A program made the translations under genes and the position numbers. DNA of 64,000 bases from Bog-756 sp963777665 (GTDB taxonomy: Bacteria; Actinomycetota; Acidimicrobiia; Acidimicrobiales; RAAP-2), in contig CAVZRJ010000006.1 of NCBI GenBank assembly GCA_963777665.1, positions 248,001-312,000 on the forward strand. Reading direction: 5' to 3'. This document shows positions 34,852 to 43,338 of this stretch, one piece after another (positions within the stretch are counted from its first letter, which is position 1; each line of letters starts with the position of its first letter). Under the pieces are notes generated by a model that was not told the origin of the DNA, made no database searches, and was given only the letters and a program-made list of their open reading frames with translations.

Positions 34852-35616
34852 GTGACCGATCCCCGCCCGGCCGGTCGGTCCGCATCGACCCACAAGGCGC
34901 TGCTGCCCGAGCTCACCCCCCGCGAGGAGCTGGTCCTGTTGGCCCGCACCCTCTGGCGCGAGGGGTACGACGACCACCTGGCGGGCCACATCACCTACCG
35001 CCAGCCCGACGGCACCCTGCTCTGCAACCCGTGGCTCCTCCTCTGGGACGAGATCCGGCCCGAGGACGTGCTGGTCATCGATTCCGAGGGCGCCCTGATC
35101 GAAGGGAACTGGCCGGTGCCGCTCGGGATCCCGTTGCACGTCGAGCTCCACCGGCTCCGTGACGACATCGGGGTGACCGTACACAGCCATCCGCAATTCG
35201 GCACGGTCTGGGCCGACCTCGGTCGTCTCCCGGGCTGCTACGACCAGAGCTCGGCCCTCGGCGGCGGCGAGCTCGTCCTGGTCGACGAGTACGACGGGCC
35301 GGTCGACAGCCGGGACAGCGCGGCCCGGGCCGCCGCGGCCGTGGGGACCGCGGACATGGCGTTGCTCGCCAACCACGGGGTGCTGGTCACGGCAGGCAGC
35401 ATCCGTGCCGCCCACCAGCGGGCCGTCGCGCTCGAGCACCGCTGCCGGCGCGCCTGGCAGATCGAGGCGGTCGGCTCGGGCCGCGAGCTGCCGGAGCCGG
35501 CCAGGTCGTTCTTCCGCTCCTCCGACGGAGAGGGGTTCCACGGCTTCTTCGAGGCGATGGCCCGCCGCGAGCTTCGGTTCGACCCGGACCTGCTCGGTCC
35601 GGGCCGGTCGGTCTGA
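34852..35616 (+). CDS. Class II aldolase/adducin family protein
   Basis: 254 residues from GTG 34852, 13 bases after the amidohydrolase stop. Class II (zinc) aldolase fold: an N-terminal helix pair LARTLWREGYDDHLAGHITYR, zinc histidines in TVHSHPQFG, and a third His in ALLANHGVLV. Members cleave sugar phosphates or decarboxylate/aldol-cleave related acids. The pairing with amidohydrolases and an aldehyde dehydrogenase suggests a degradative route in which the aldolase cleaves a carbonyl product (inference). Confidence 0.85.
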   Translation: MTDPRPAGRSASTHKALLPELTPREELVLLARTLWREGYDDHLAGHITYRQPDGTLLCNPWLLLWDEIRPEDVLVIDSEGALIEGNWPVPLGIPLHVELHRLRDDIGVTVHSHPQFGTVWADLGRLPGCYDQSSALGGGELVLVDEYDGPVDSRDSAARAAAAVGTADMALLANHGVLVTAGSIRAAHQRAVALEHRCRRAWQIEAVGSGRELPEPARSFFRSSDGEGFHGFFEAMARRELRFDPDLLGPGRSV

Positions 35617-35650
35617 GCAGGTCGGTCTGAGCGCGACCGGTCTGAGCGCG
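35606..35650 (+). repeat. Imperfect tandem GGTCGGTCTGAGC repeats at the aldolase stop
   Basis: GGTCGGTCTGAGC occurs at 35606-35618 and 35620-35632, and a diverged copy CCGGTCTGAGC follows at 35637-35647. The first unit spans the aldolase stop codon. Short tandem duplication at a gene end, without obvious function. Confidence 0.7.
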
Positions 35651-35652
35651 GG

Positions 35653-37386
35653 TCAGGCCGCGGTGGTCCCGGGTACGGGAACCGTCACGGTGTCGGTACC
35701 CGAGCGGAGAACGGTGCCGGGCACCGCCCCGGTGAGGGTGTCGGCGGTGACCACCTCGGTGCCGTTGACCAGCACGTGCTCGATCCCGGTGGCGCCCGCG
35801 TAGAGGCGGCTCGCCCCACCGGGTAGGTCGCTGCGGGTGCGCATCGGGCTGGGGCCGATCCGCTCGGGGTCGAAGACTGTCAGGTCCGCCCAGGCGCCTT
35901 CGACCACCCGTCCGCGGCCGACCAGGCCGTAGAGGTCGGCCGGCGCCCCGGTGATCAGGTGGACCGCCTCCTCGATCGGCAGGAGCTGGCGGTCGCGCAC
36001 CGCCTCGCCGAGCAGCGTCGTCGAGTACACCGCCCCGCACATGGTGTCGAGGTGGGCACCGGCGTCCGAGCCGCCGACCACCGCCCTCGGGTCGCGCCAG
36101 ACCTCGGCCCGCGCGACCCAGTCGGCGTCGGTCACCGGGATCGGGACCGAGAACCCCGTGCGCAGTCGGTCCGCCACCACGATCTCGCAGAGGGCGTCCC
36201 ATCCGCTCAGCCCGCGCTCGGCGGCGACAGCCGCGACCGACCTGCCCTCGATGCCCACGTTCTCGGGCGAGAAGGTCTCGGCCACCACCAGGCGGTCCCA
36301 GTTGGCCAGGAATCGCAGGACGCCGGCCTCGTCGGACTGGGCGCGCTCGTCCATGGCCCGCCGGGCCGCGGGGTCGGAGAGGACACGCATCCGTTGGTCG
36401 ACCGTGGTGGCGAAGAACTCGCGCCACCCGGGCAGTCCGTCCAGGATGGCGCCGTGCTCGAAGGACAGGCGGAGGGCCATGGTGTGGGGCAGGGTCAGGG
36501 CCACCAGGCGGCCGCCGGCGCCGGCGACAGTCGTCGAGGCGCCGAGCTGGCGTGTGGTGCCGTCCGGGTTTCCGGCAGTCGGGGCCAGCACGTTCCAGTT
36601 GACCGGTCGACCGGAGAGGAGCGACATCCGGGTCATGAGGTCGACCTCGTCCTCGGTGAACCCGTTGAGGCAGCCCGGCACGATCATCTCGACCGTCGTG
36701 CCCGGATGGTCGCCGACCGCGGCGGCCAGCCGCTCGAGCTCCTCCCGGTTGGCCGACCGTGACGGCACGGGCCGGCCGTCCCCGTCGTTGTGGGTGGGAG
36801 CCTGGGAGGTCGAGAAGCCGAGGCCGCCCTCGGACAGGGCCCGGTGCAGTGCGCGGACCATCCGGTCCAGCTGGTCCGGCGTGGCTTCCTCCCCCACCGC
36901 ATCCTCACCCATGACCGACCGGCGCAGCGTGGAGTGCCCGACCAGGAAGCCGGCGTTGACCCCGACCGCGCCGTCGAGCCGACCCAGCCACTCGCCGAAC
37001 GAGGACCACTTCCAGTCGAGCCCGGCCTGCAGCGCGGCGAGCGGCATCCCCTCCACCCGCGCCATCATCCGCGAGAGGTAGTCGGCGTGGTCGGGGCCGG
37101 CCGGGGCCAACGAGAACCCGCAGTTCCCACCGAACACGGTGGTGACCCCGTGAAGCGGCGACGGGCTCGCCGACGGGTCCCAGAAGAGCTGGGCATCGTA
37201 GTGGGTGTGCAGATCGACGAACCCGGGAGCCACCACGCACCCGGCCGCGTCGATGACCCGGGTGGCACTGTCGCTGACCGTGCCGACGGTGACCACCCGT
37301 CCATGGTGGACCCCGACGTCCGCCCGGCGGCCGGGTGTCCCGGTCCCGTCGACCACCAGCCCGTCGCGGATGAGCAGATCGATCAT
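35653..37386 (-). CDS. N-acyl-D-amino-acid deacylase-like amidohydrolase
   Basis: About 577 residues from ATG 37386. A composite beta-sandwich (MIDLLIRDGLVVDGTGTPG ... rejoining at LTVFDPERIGP) surrounds a TIM barrel. Metal motif H-x-H in FVDLHTHYDAQLFWDP, the GNCGFSLAPAGPDH segment of D-aminoacylases, MIVPGCLNG, and the late Asp in VVGGSDAGAHLD. Relatives hydrolyse N-acyl-D-amino acids, dihydropyrimidine-like rings or other amides. The start overlaps the stop of the aldehyde dehydrogenase (ATGA), so the two are translationally coupled. Confidence 0.85.
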   Translation of the reverse strand: MIDLLIRDGLVVDGTGTPGRRADVGVHHGRVVTVGTVSDSATRVIDAAGCVVAPGFVDLHTHYDAQLFWDPSASPSPLHGVTTVFGGNCGFSLAPAGPDHADYLSRMMARVEGMPLAALQAGLDWKWSSFGEWLGRLDGAVGVNAGFLVGHSTLRRSVMGEDAVGEEATPDQLDRMVRALHRALSEGGLGFSTSQAPTHNDGDGRPVPSRSANREELERLAAAVGDHPGTTVEMIVPGCLNGFTEDEVDLMTRMSLLSGRPVNWNVLAPTAGNPDGTTRQLGASTTVAGAGGRLVALTLPHTMALRLSFEHGAILDGLPGWREFFATTVDQRMRVLSDPAARRAMDERAQSDEAGVLRFLANWDRLVVAETFSPENVGIEGRSVAAVAAERGLSGWDALCEIVVADRLRTGFSVPIPVTDADWVARAEVWRDPRAVVGGSDAGAHLDTMCGAVYSTTLLGEAVRDRQLLPIEEAVHLITGAPADLYGLVGRGRVVEGAWADLTVFDPERIGPSPMRTRSDLPGGASRLYAGATGIEHVLVNGTEVVTADTLTGAVPGTVLRSGTDTVTVPVPGTTAA

Positions 37387-38840
37387 GCCGTCCCCTTTCT
37401 CCGGGTCCGCGGCCGGGTGAAGGCGGTCATCCCCTCGACGCCGAGCTCGAGCCCGAGCCCGGAGTCGCCCCATCCGCCCATCGGTGCGAGGTGGTCCATG
37501 GCCGCCATCCCGTGGGCGTTGGTCCAGACCGTCCCGGCGGCCAGGCGGCCGGCCAAAGTGTCGGCCAGGTCCGGGTCGCCGCTCCACACCGAGGCACAGA
37601 GGCCGAAGCGGGTGTCGTTGGCGGCGTCCACCGCCGCGTCGAGGTCGTCGTAGGGGAGGATCGGCAGGGCGGGGGCGAACTGCTCCTCCCGGACAAGCTC
37701 GGCGGCCGGATCTGGATCGACCACCAGTGCCGGGGAGACGAACCAGCCCGATTCCCCACCGCGGAACTCCGCCGGCCGGACGACCTCGGTCCTTCCGCCG
37801 ACCACCGCGGCGATCATGGCCTCGACCCGCTCCTGGGCCGCTCGGGTGTGGACCGGGCCCATGGTGACCTCCGGGTCCAGACCGTGCCCGACGACGGTAC
37901 GGGCGAGGACTGCGGTCAGGGCGTCCCGCCAGGCGCCGAGCCGGGCGGCGGGCACGTAGAGACGTTTGACCGCCATGCAGACCTGGCCCGAGGTCGTGAA
38001 CGCGGCCTCGAGGAGGCGGGTGGCGAGGTCCTCGGTCGGCTCGAGGTCGGGGGCGACGATGGCCGGGTCGTTGCCGCCGAGCTCGAGCACGGCCGGCCGC
38101 AGCAGCGGGCCGCAGGCGCTGAGCACCGCGCGCCCGGCGACCACCCCGCCGGTGAAGGACACCATGTCGACGCCCTCGTGGGCGACCAACGCCGCGCCGA
38201 GAGCCGGCGACGGTCCGTTGACCGCGCTGAGCACGCCGGGCGGAAGCTCTGCGGCCAGCGCCGCCGTCGCCAACAGCACCGCACCCGGGCAGGTCGGGGG
38301 GGTCTTGACGACAACTGCGTTCCCCGCCAGCAGAGCGGGCAGGACCTTGTTGCCCATCACCGCCGCCGGCCAGTTGAACGGGAGGACGGCGGCAACCACC
38401 CCGTGCGGCACCCGCTCGATGACCGCAGTGCCGGCCTGTGCCGGCGCGAGGGCTTCGGCCACCAGCGGCGCGAGGGCACCGGCCATGGCCACCGCGGCCG
38501 AAAGGTCGAAGATGGACTCGACGAGGATCTTCCCGTGCTCCCGAGTGAGGAGAATGGCCGCCGCATCGAGGTCGAGGGAGGCCAGGGCCCGGTCACAGGC
38601 GGCGGTGACCAGCGCTCCCCGGGCGTCGAGATCGAGGGCGGCCCACTCCGGCTGGGCGTCGCGGGCCGCTCCGACCGCGCGGTCGAGCTGATCGGTCGAG
38701 GCGCTCGGCGCGAGCAGCACGACCTCGTCGGGCCGCGCCGGGTCCACCACCGGATAGGTTCCGTCCGCGCCGGCGGCCGGGAGGCCCGCGATGACCAGTG
38801 GGACGGTCGTGATGGCCGGCTCTGCCTTCGTCGTGGACAT
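37383..38840 (-). CDS. NAD(P)-dependent aldehyde dehydrogenase
   Basis: 485 residues of the ALDH superfamily. Present are the oxyanion/cofactor segment VLPFNWPAAVMGNKVLPALLAGNAVVVKTPP, the general-base Glu in VLELGGNDPAIV and the catalytic Cys in TTSGQVCMAVKRLYVP. GGGAGGGGGAGC precedes the ATG at 38840. Translationally coupled to the deacylase-like gene (4-base overlap) and divergent from amidohydrolase paralogue B with 56 bases between, so a shared divergent promoter is likely. It oxidises an aldehyde to an acid, possibly the product of the neighbouring aldolase (inference). Confidence 0.9.
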   Translation of the reverse strand: MSTTKAEPAITTVPLVIAGLPAAGADGTYPVVDPARPDEVVLLAPSASTDQLDRAVGAARDAQPEWAALDLDARGALVTAACDRALASLDLDAAAILLTREHGKILVESIFDLSAAVAMAGALAPLVAEALAPAQAGTAVIERVPHGVVAAVLPFNWPAAVMGNKVLPALLAGNAVVVKTPPTCPGAVLLATAALAAELPPGVLSAVNGPSPALGAALVAHEGVDMVSFTGGVVAGRAVLSACGPLLRPAVLELGGNDPAIVAPDLEPTEDLATRLLEAAFTTSGQVCMAVKRLYVPAARLGAWRDALTAVLARTVVGHGLDPEVTMGPVHTRAAQERVEAMIAAVVGGRTEVVRPAEFRGGESGWFVSPALVVDPDPAAELVREEQFAPALPILPYDDLDAAVDAANDTRFGLCASVWSGDPDLADTLAGRLAAGTVWTNAHGMAAMDHLAPMGGWGDSGLGLELGVEGMTAFTRPRTRRKGTA

Positions 38841-38896
38841 GCTCCCCCTCCCGTTTCCTGTGTCCCGGGCGCACGCCGACGCTACTCTCCCCTGCC

Positions 38897-40096
38897 ATGG
38901 AGAGCACGCTGCTGCCGGACCCCTCCCCGCGGCCGGTTGCAGCCCCGGTCATTTCGGTCGACGACCATCTCATCGAGCCCCCCGACCTCTTCGAGGGTCG
39001 GATGCCGGCCGGTCTGGCCGCGAGCGCTCCACGGATCGAGGAACGCACGAACGGCGACCAGTACTGGCGGTTCGAGGACCGCGACTACCCGAACGTCGGC
39101 CTCAACGCAGTGGTCGGGCGGCCGCGCGAGCAGTGGAGCATGGAGCCGGCGCGCTTCGACGAGATGCGCCCGGGCTGCTACGACATCGAGGCCCGGGTGA
39201 CCGACATGGACATCGGCGGCATCTGGGCCTCGCTCTGCTTCCCGTCGCTGGTGGCGGGGTTCTGCGGCTCGGTCTTCTCCCGCGCCGAGGACCCCGAGCT
39301 CGGGCTCGCCTGCACCCGGGCATGGAACCGTTGGCATCACGAGGTCTGGGCCGGCACGCACCCTGAGCGCATCATCCCCCTCCAGATCCCCTGGCTCCCC
39401 GACGTGGCCATAGCTGCTGCCGAGATCCGGGCCAACGCGTCCCTCGGGTTCAAGGCGGTGAGCTTCCCCGAGTTCCCCGCACAGCTCGGCTACCCCTCGA
39501 TCTTCACCACCCACTGGGATCCGTTCTTCGCCGTCTGCGAGGAGACCGGCACGGTCGTCTGCCTGCACACCGGTGCCTCGTCCTGGGCCCCGCTCCCGTC
39601 GCCGGACCCTCCCTTCGAGCTGCTCCCCACGGTCTTCCCGGTCAACGCGCTGCTCGCCGCGTCCGAGTGGCTCTGGTCCGGGGTCGCGGTGCGCTTCCCG
39701 GGTCTCCGGGTGGCCCTGTCCGAGGGGGGGATCGGATGGGTCACGATGCTCATGGACCGCGCGGACTATGTGCTCGACCACTCGGCCTCGGGCACCGAGA
39801 GCGCCACCTGGACGTCGGACCTGCGTCCGAGCGAGGTGCTCGGCCGCAACTACTGGTTCTGCACGATCGACGACCCCTCGGCGGTCCCGGTGCTCGACCG
39901 GATCGGGCTCGACCACGTGATGGTCGAGAGCGACTACCCCCATGCCGACTCCACCTGGCCGGACACCCAGGCCACCATGCTGGAGGTCTTCGGCACACTG
40001 CCCGATGCCGACCTGCGCAAGGTCGCCGGGGGGAACGCTTCGGCCCTGTTCGGCCACCGTCTGCCCGACCGCGACGACTGGCGGGTCCCTGCCTGA
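38897..40096 (+). CDS. Amidohydrolase family 2 (paralogue B)
   Basis: 399 residues, a close paralogue of the 33.6 kb gene: VISVDDHLIEPPDLFEGRMP, CYDIEARVTDMDIGGIWASLCFP, VVCLHTGASS, ALSEGGIGWVTMLMDR, YWFCTIDDPS and VESDYPHADSTWP all have counterparts there. The D-x-H, His and late Asp metal ligands are intact in both, so both are probably active. Divergently transcribed from the aldehyde dehydrogenase. Retention of two intact copies around one catabolic block suggests distinct substrates or subunits. Confidence 0.83.
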   Translation: MESTLLPDPSPRPVAAPVISVDDHLIEPPDLFEGRMPAGLAASAPRIEERTNGDQYWRFEDRDYPNVGLNAVVGRPREQWSMEPARFDEMRPGCYDIEARVTDMDIGGIWASLCFPSLVAGFCGSVFSRAEDPELGLACTRAWNRWHHEVWAGTHPERIIPLQIPWLPDVAIAAAEIRANASLGFKAVSFPEFPAQLGYPSIFTTHWDPFFAVCEETGTVVCLHTGASSWAPLPSPDPPFELLPTVFPVNALLAASEWLWSGVAVRFPGLRVALSEGGIGWVTMLMDRADYVLDHSASGTESATWTSDLRPSEVLGRNYWFCTIDDPSAVPVLDRIGLDHVMVESDYPHADSTWPDTQATMLEVFGTLPDADLRKVAGGNASALFGHRLPDRDDWRVPA

Positions 40097-40114
40097 GCCG
40101 ACCCGGAACGGCCG

Positions 40115-40972
40115 CTACCCGTCCCCGGCGAACGCGAGCAGTTGCGGCATCAGGAGCGGCCAGCGGTCGAACAGATGGCCGGTCCCGTTCGCGGCCGCCG
40201 CGCTCCGCTCGTTCCACTCGTTGTCGCCCCAGGGCGGCTCGACCAGTTCGGCGCCGGGGATGAGGGCGGCGACCCGTTCGGAGGTCGCGCGGGTGTGGTG
40301 GGCGTCGGTCGTGCCGCTCCGGAAGACGAGTGTGGGGACCTCGAGCTCGGCGAAGCGCGCGTCGGGAAGCCCGGGGACGGTCGTCTGGGCGTCGGGACAG
40401 TAGGCGATCATCCACTGCTCGAGGGTCGCGATGAACTGGCGGGGATCGAGTTCGAGGAATCGCTGCCGGTTCCCCGGATTGCGCTCGATGACCTCGTTCC
40501 ACTCGGGAAGGGCGACGACCGCCTCCATGCCGCCCCCCCAGGCGGCCCGGATCGACTCCCCGCAGTAGTGCACCGCGAGGAGCAGCAGGCCGTAGACCCC
40601 TCCGCTGATCCAGAGCACGGCCAGCCGAGCGGCCACGTCGGGGTGACGGGCAGCTGTGAGGAGCGAGACGCGGGCGCCACCAGAACCACCGACGATGACC
40701 GCCGGGGCGAGGCCGAGCTCGCGGAGCAGACCGGCGAGCGCGTCTGCCTGCATCTCCGATTCCGACCGTCCCCGGAAGGACACGTCGGACGCACCGGTGT
40801 TGGGCCGGTCCCAGATGAGCACCTGGTTGCCCCGTCCGGCGAGCTCGAGCGCGAGCTCGCGGATCCCCGGGACATCCTTGCTGAACCGACCGCCCGGGGT
40901 CAGGACGAACGGCGGCCCCTCCCCGATGAGCTCGTAGGCGATGGTGGTGTCGCCGATCGTGCAGGTGGTCAT
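40115..40972 (-). CDS. Alpha/beta-fold hydrolase
   Basis: 285 residues from ATG 40972 (GAGGAGCC upstream), chosen over the long frame beginning at 41101. Core strand and oxyanion region FVLTPGGRFSKDVPGIR, a VLIWDRPNTGASDVSF strand-turn as in epoxide-hydrolase/esterase relatives, the nucleophile elbow VGGSGGARVS, and a late acid/His region with LVFRSGTTDAHHTRA and NGTGHLFD. Substrate unknown. It converges on paralogue B. Confidence 0.8.
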   Translation of the reverse strand: MTTCTIGDTTIAYELIGEGPPFVLTPGGRFSKDVPGIRELALELAGRGNQVLIWDRPNTGASDVSFRGRSESEMQADALAGLLRELGLAPAVIVGGSGGARVSLLTAARHPDVAARLAVLWISGGVYGLLLLAVHYCGESIRAAWGGGMEAVVALPEWNEVIERNPGNRQRFLELDPRQFIATLEQWMIAYCPDAQTTVPGLPDARFAELEVPTLVFRSGTTDAHHTRATSERVAALIPGAELVEPPWGDNEWNERSAAAANGTGHLFDRWPLLMPQLLAFAGDG

Positions 40973-41085
40973 GGCTCCTCCTTCAGGGTGCCGCGCATCG
41001 GAACCGCAGGCTAGGCGACCGGAGCCGCAGGACCCGGCGACGGGCGCGGCCGCAACCGCGGGCCGCGCCGTTAGGGTGACGGCTC

Positions 41086-42003
41086 GTGGATCCGCGGGCA
41101 CAGGTCGTCGAGGCGCGGGACCTCGGACGCACGGTCACCCTCGAATGTGTCGAGCTGGTCCGGGGACAAGTCCGCAGCCAGGTCCGCCGTTCGATGGGGA
41201 TGCGCCGCGTCCCACCGCCCCCCTGCGACGACCCGGCCGAGGCCTACTTCCCCCCCGGCTCAGTCACCCGCCAGGTCCACGGCGACCTGCCGGCGATGCT
41301 CGTCGGAGGTCTCTCCACCCTGCTGTTCCAGATGCTCCACCCGCTGGCCATGGCCGCGGTGGCCCAGCACTCGCAGTACCAGACCGATCCGCTCGGACGG
41401 CTGGAGCGGACCGCCGACTTCCTCGGCACCACGACGTTCGGATCGCGGTCGGAGGCGCAGGCTGCCGTGGCCCGGGTACGGGGCGTGCACGCCCGGGTCG
41501 TCGGCACCGCCCTGGACGGCCGGCCGTACTCGGCCGCCGACCCCGACCTGCTCACCTGGGTGCACACGACCGAGGTGCGTAGCTTCCTGGCCGCCACCCG
41601 CGCGTATGCACCTCACGATCTCTCGCCGGCCGAGGAGGATGCATACGTCGACGAGATGTCCCGGGTGGCTGTCGACCTCGGAGCGGTCGTCGTACCCCGG
41701 ACGGTCGACGAGCTCGAGGCCTACTTCGAAACAGTGCGCCCCGAGCTCCGCCTCACGGACGAAGCCCGCACTTCGCGCAACTTCATCCTGCGCGGCGTAG
41801 GGAGGTGGCCGCACGAGATCGCCACCCACGGGCTCCTGGTGGCCGCCGCCCAGGGTGTGCTCCCGCCGTGGGCCCGGGCTGAGCTCCGGCTCCCGACCCT
41901 GCCCGGGGCCGACCGCCTCGCCGTGCGCCCGGCTGCCCGGGCGCTGGGCTCGGCCCTCAGGTGGGTCGTGGCCCGGCCCGCCGGACCGCGGGTGCCCGAC
42001 TAG
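41086..42003 (+). CDS. Oxygenase MpaB-family (DUF2236) protein
   Basis: 305 residues from GTG 41086. Features of the DUF2236/MpaB family: GDLPAMLVGGLSTLLFQMLHPLAMAAVAQHSQY with conserved His, RLERTADFLGTTTFGS, ARVRGVHARVVG, and LLTWVHTTEVRSFLAA with the second His pair. The family includes a haem-type oxygenase (latex-clearing-protein-like fold), but most members are uncharacterised. It is divergent from the hydrolase gene and convergent with the FMN oxidase. Confidence 0.82.
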   Translation: MDPRAQVVEARDLGRTVTLECVELVRGQVRSQVRRSMGMRRVPPPPCDDPAEAYFPPGSVTRQVHGDLPAMLVGGLSTLLFQMLHPLAMAAVAQHSQYQTDPLGRLERTADFLGTTTFGSRSEAQAAVARVRGVHARVVGTALDGRPYSAADPDLLTWVHTTEVRSFLAATRAYAPHDLSPAEEDAYVDEMSRVAVDLGAVVVPRTVDELEAYFETVRPELRLTDEARTSRNFILRGVGRWPHEIATHGLLVAAAQGVLPPWARAELRLPTLPGADRLAVRPAARALGSALRWVVARPAGPRVPD

Positions 42004-42033
42004 ATCCCGGGGCGGCCATCCTTCGAGCGATGG

Positions 42034-43239
42034 TCATGTCGTGGGGTCGACCTGCTCGCGCTCGACGCTCTCGAGCAACGCGTCGCGACCGAACAGACGC
42101 ACATCGGTGACGCCGGTCAGCCCCATGGCCACCTCGAGCTCCCCCCGCAGGATCTCGAGCATGTGGGTGACCCCCGCCCCACCCCGCGCTGCCACCGCCC
42201 AGGCCCAGGCCCGGCCGACCAGGCAGGCCCTCGCCCCGAGGGAGAGCGCCTTGGCCACGTCGAGGCCGCTCCGGATGCCGCCGTCGACGAGCACCTCGGC
42301 CCCGTCGCCGACAGCGTCGACCACCGCGGGCAGCGCGCGGATGGTCGAAGGCACCCCGTCGAGCTGCCTCCCGCCGTGGTTGGAGACGATTACCGCGTCG
42401 GCCCCCTGGGCCACCGCCTCCCGCGCGTCGTCTGCGTCGAGGATGCCCTTGAGCGCCAACTTGCCGAGCCAGTGCTCACGCACCCAGGCCAGGTCCTCCC
42501 AGGTCACGGACGGGTCGAATTGACCGTCGACCCACTGCTTGAAGTCCATCGGCGTCGCACCCCCCGGCACCGCCTTCTCGAGGTTTCCGAAGGTGAGCGG
42601 CCTGCCCCCGAACGCGACGTCACGCAGCCACCGGGGATGGAGGCCGAGGTCGACGCCACGCCGGATCTGCTTCGCCCGAGGCAGGGTCCCGGACATCCCG
42701 TTGCGCACGTCGCGATAGCGGGCACCCACGACGGGGAGGTCGACCGTGAGCACCAGGACCGAGCACCCGCTCTCCGTAGCCCGGGCCATCAGGTCCTCGG
42801 CGTAGCTGCGGTCGCGCATCACGTAGAGCTGGAACCACGGGGGACGCGATGCGGCGGCCACCTCCTCGATCCCGCAGATGGAGACCGTCGACTCGCAGAA
42901 GGGGATCCCGAACGCGGCCGCAGCCCTGGCCGCCTGGACCTCGGCGCGCGTGGCGAGCATGCCGGCGAGGCCGACCGGCGCCAACACGACCGGGAGCGAG
43001 AGGTCCTCACCCAGCGCGGTGGTGGCGAGCGAGCGCACCGACACGTCGCGCAGCACGCGCTGGCGCAGCAGGACGTCCTGCAGGTCATGGCGGTTGGCGG
43101 CCAGCGTGGTCTCCTCGTAGGCGCCGCCGTCGACGTAGTCGAAGAGCTGTCGGGGCAGGCGCCGGCGGGCCAGCTCCCGATAGTCGCGCACCGACGCAGG
43201 GGCCAGCCCGAGCGTCCCGTCCCCTCTGGACAGCTTCAT
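42034..43239 (-). CDS. FMN-dependent alpha-hydroxy-acid oxidase/dehydrogenase
   Basis: About 401 residues from ATG 43239 (MKLSRGDGTLGLAP); the frame beyond is shadow-like. TIM-barrel LldD/glycolate oxidase family: LFDYVDGGAYEETT near the N-terminus, APVGLAGM, the FMN-binding LVLTVDLPVVG, KGILDADDA, the catalytic His-Arg of VIVSNHGGRQLDG, and VLVDGGIRSGLDVAKALSLGA. L-lactate or related 2-hydroxyacid oxidation is expected. An L-lactate dehydrogenase annotation would be reasonable, but the acid is not proven. Confidence 0.88.
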   Translation of the reverse strand: MKLSRGDGTLGLAPASVRDYRELARRRLPRQLFDYVDGGAYEETTLAANRHDLQDVLLRQRVLRDVSVRSLATTALGEDLSLPVVLAPVGLAGMLATRAEVQAARAAAAFGIPFCESTVSICGIEEVAAASRPPWFQLYVMRDRSYAEDLMARATESGCSVLVLTVDLPVVGARYRDVRNGMSGTLPRAKQIRRGVDLGLHPRWLRDVAFGGRPLTFGNLEKAVPGGATPMDFKQWVDGQFDPSVTWEDLAWVREHWLGKLALKGILDADDAREAVAQGADAVIVSNHGGRQLDGVPSTIRALPAVVDAVGDGAEVLVDGGIRSGLDVAKALSLGARACLVGRAWAWAVAARGGAGVTHMLEILRGELEVAMGLTGVTDVRLFGRDALLESVEREQVDPTT

Positions 43240-43338
43240 GGCCCCATGCTGCCCGAACGGGGGCCCCTGCGCCCGTCCAGGCACCGTCGGGGCGGCCTGC
43301 TTGTGATCCGGGTCACGCACAAGTAGGGTTCAAGTCTT

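Noticed and set aside
43240..43338. Possible c-di-AMP (ydaO) riboswitch before the Rpf-like gene, as in other actinobacteria
   Set aside because: Only ~100 bases are available and none of the ydaO consensus segments is recognisable.
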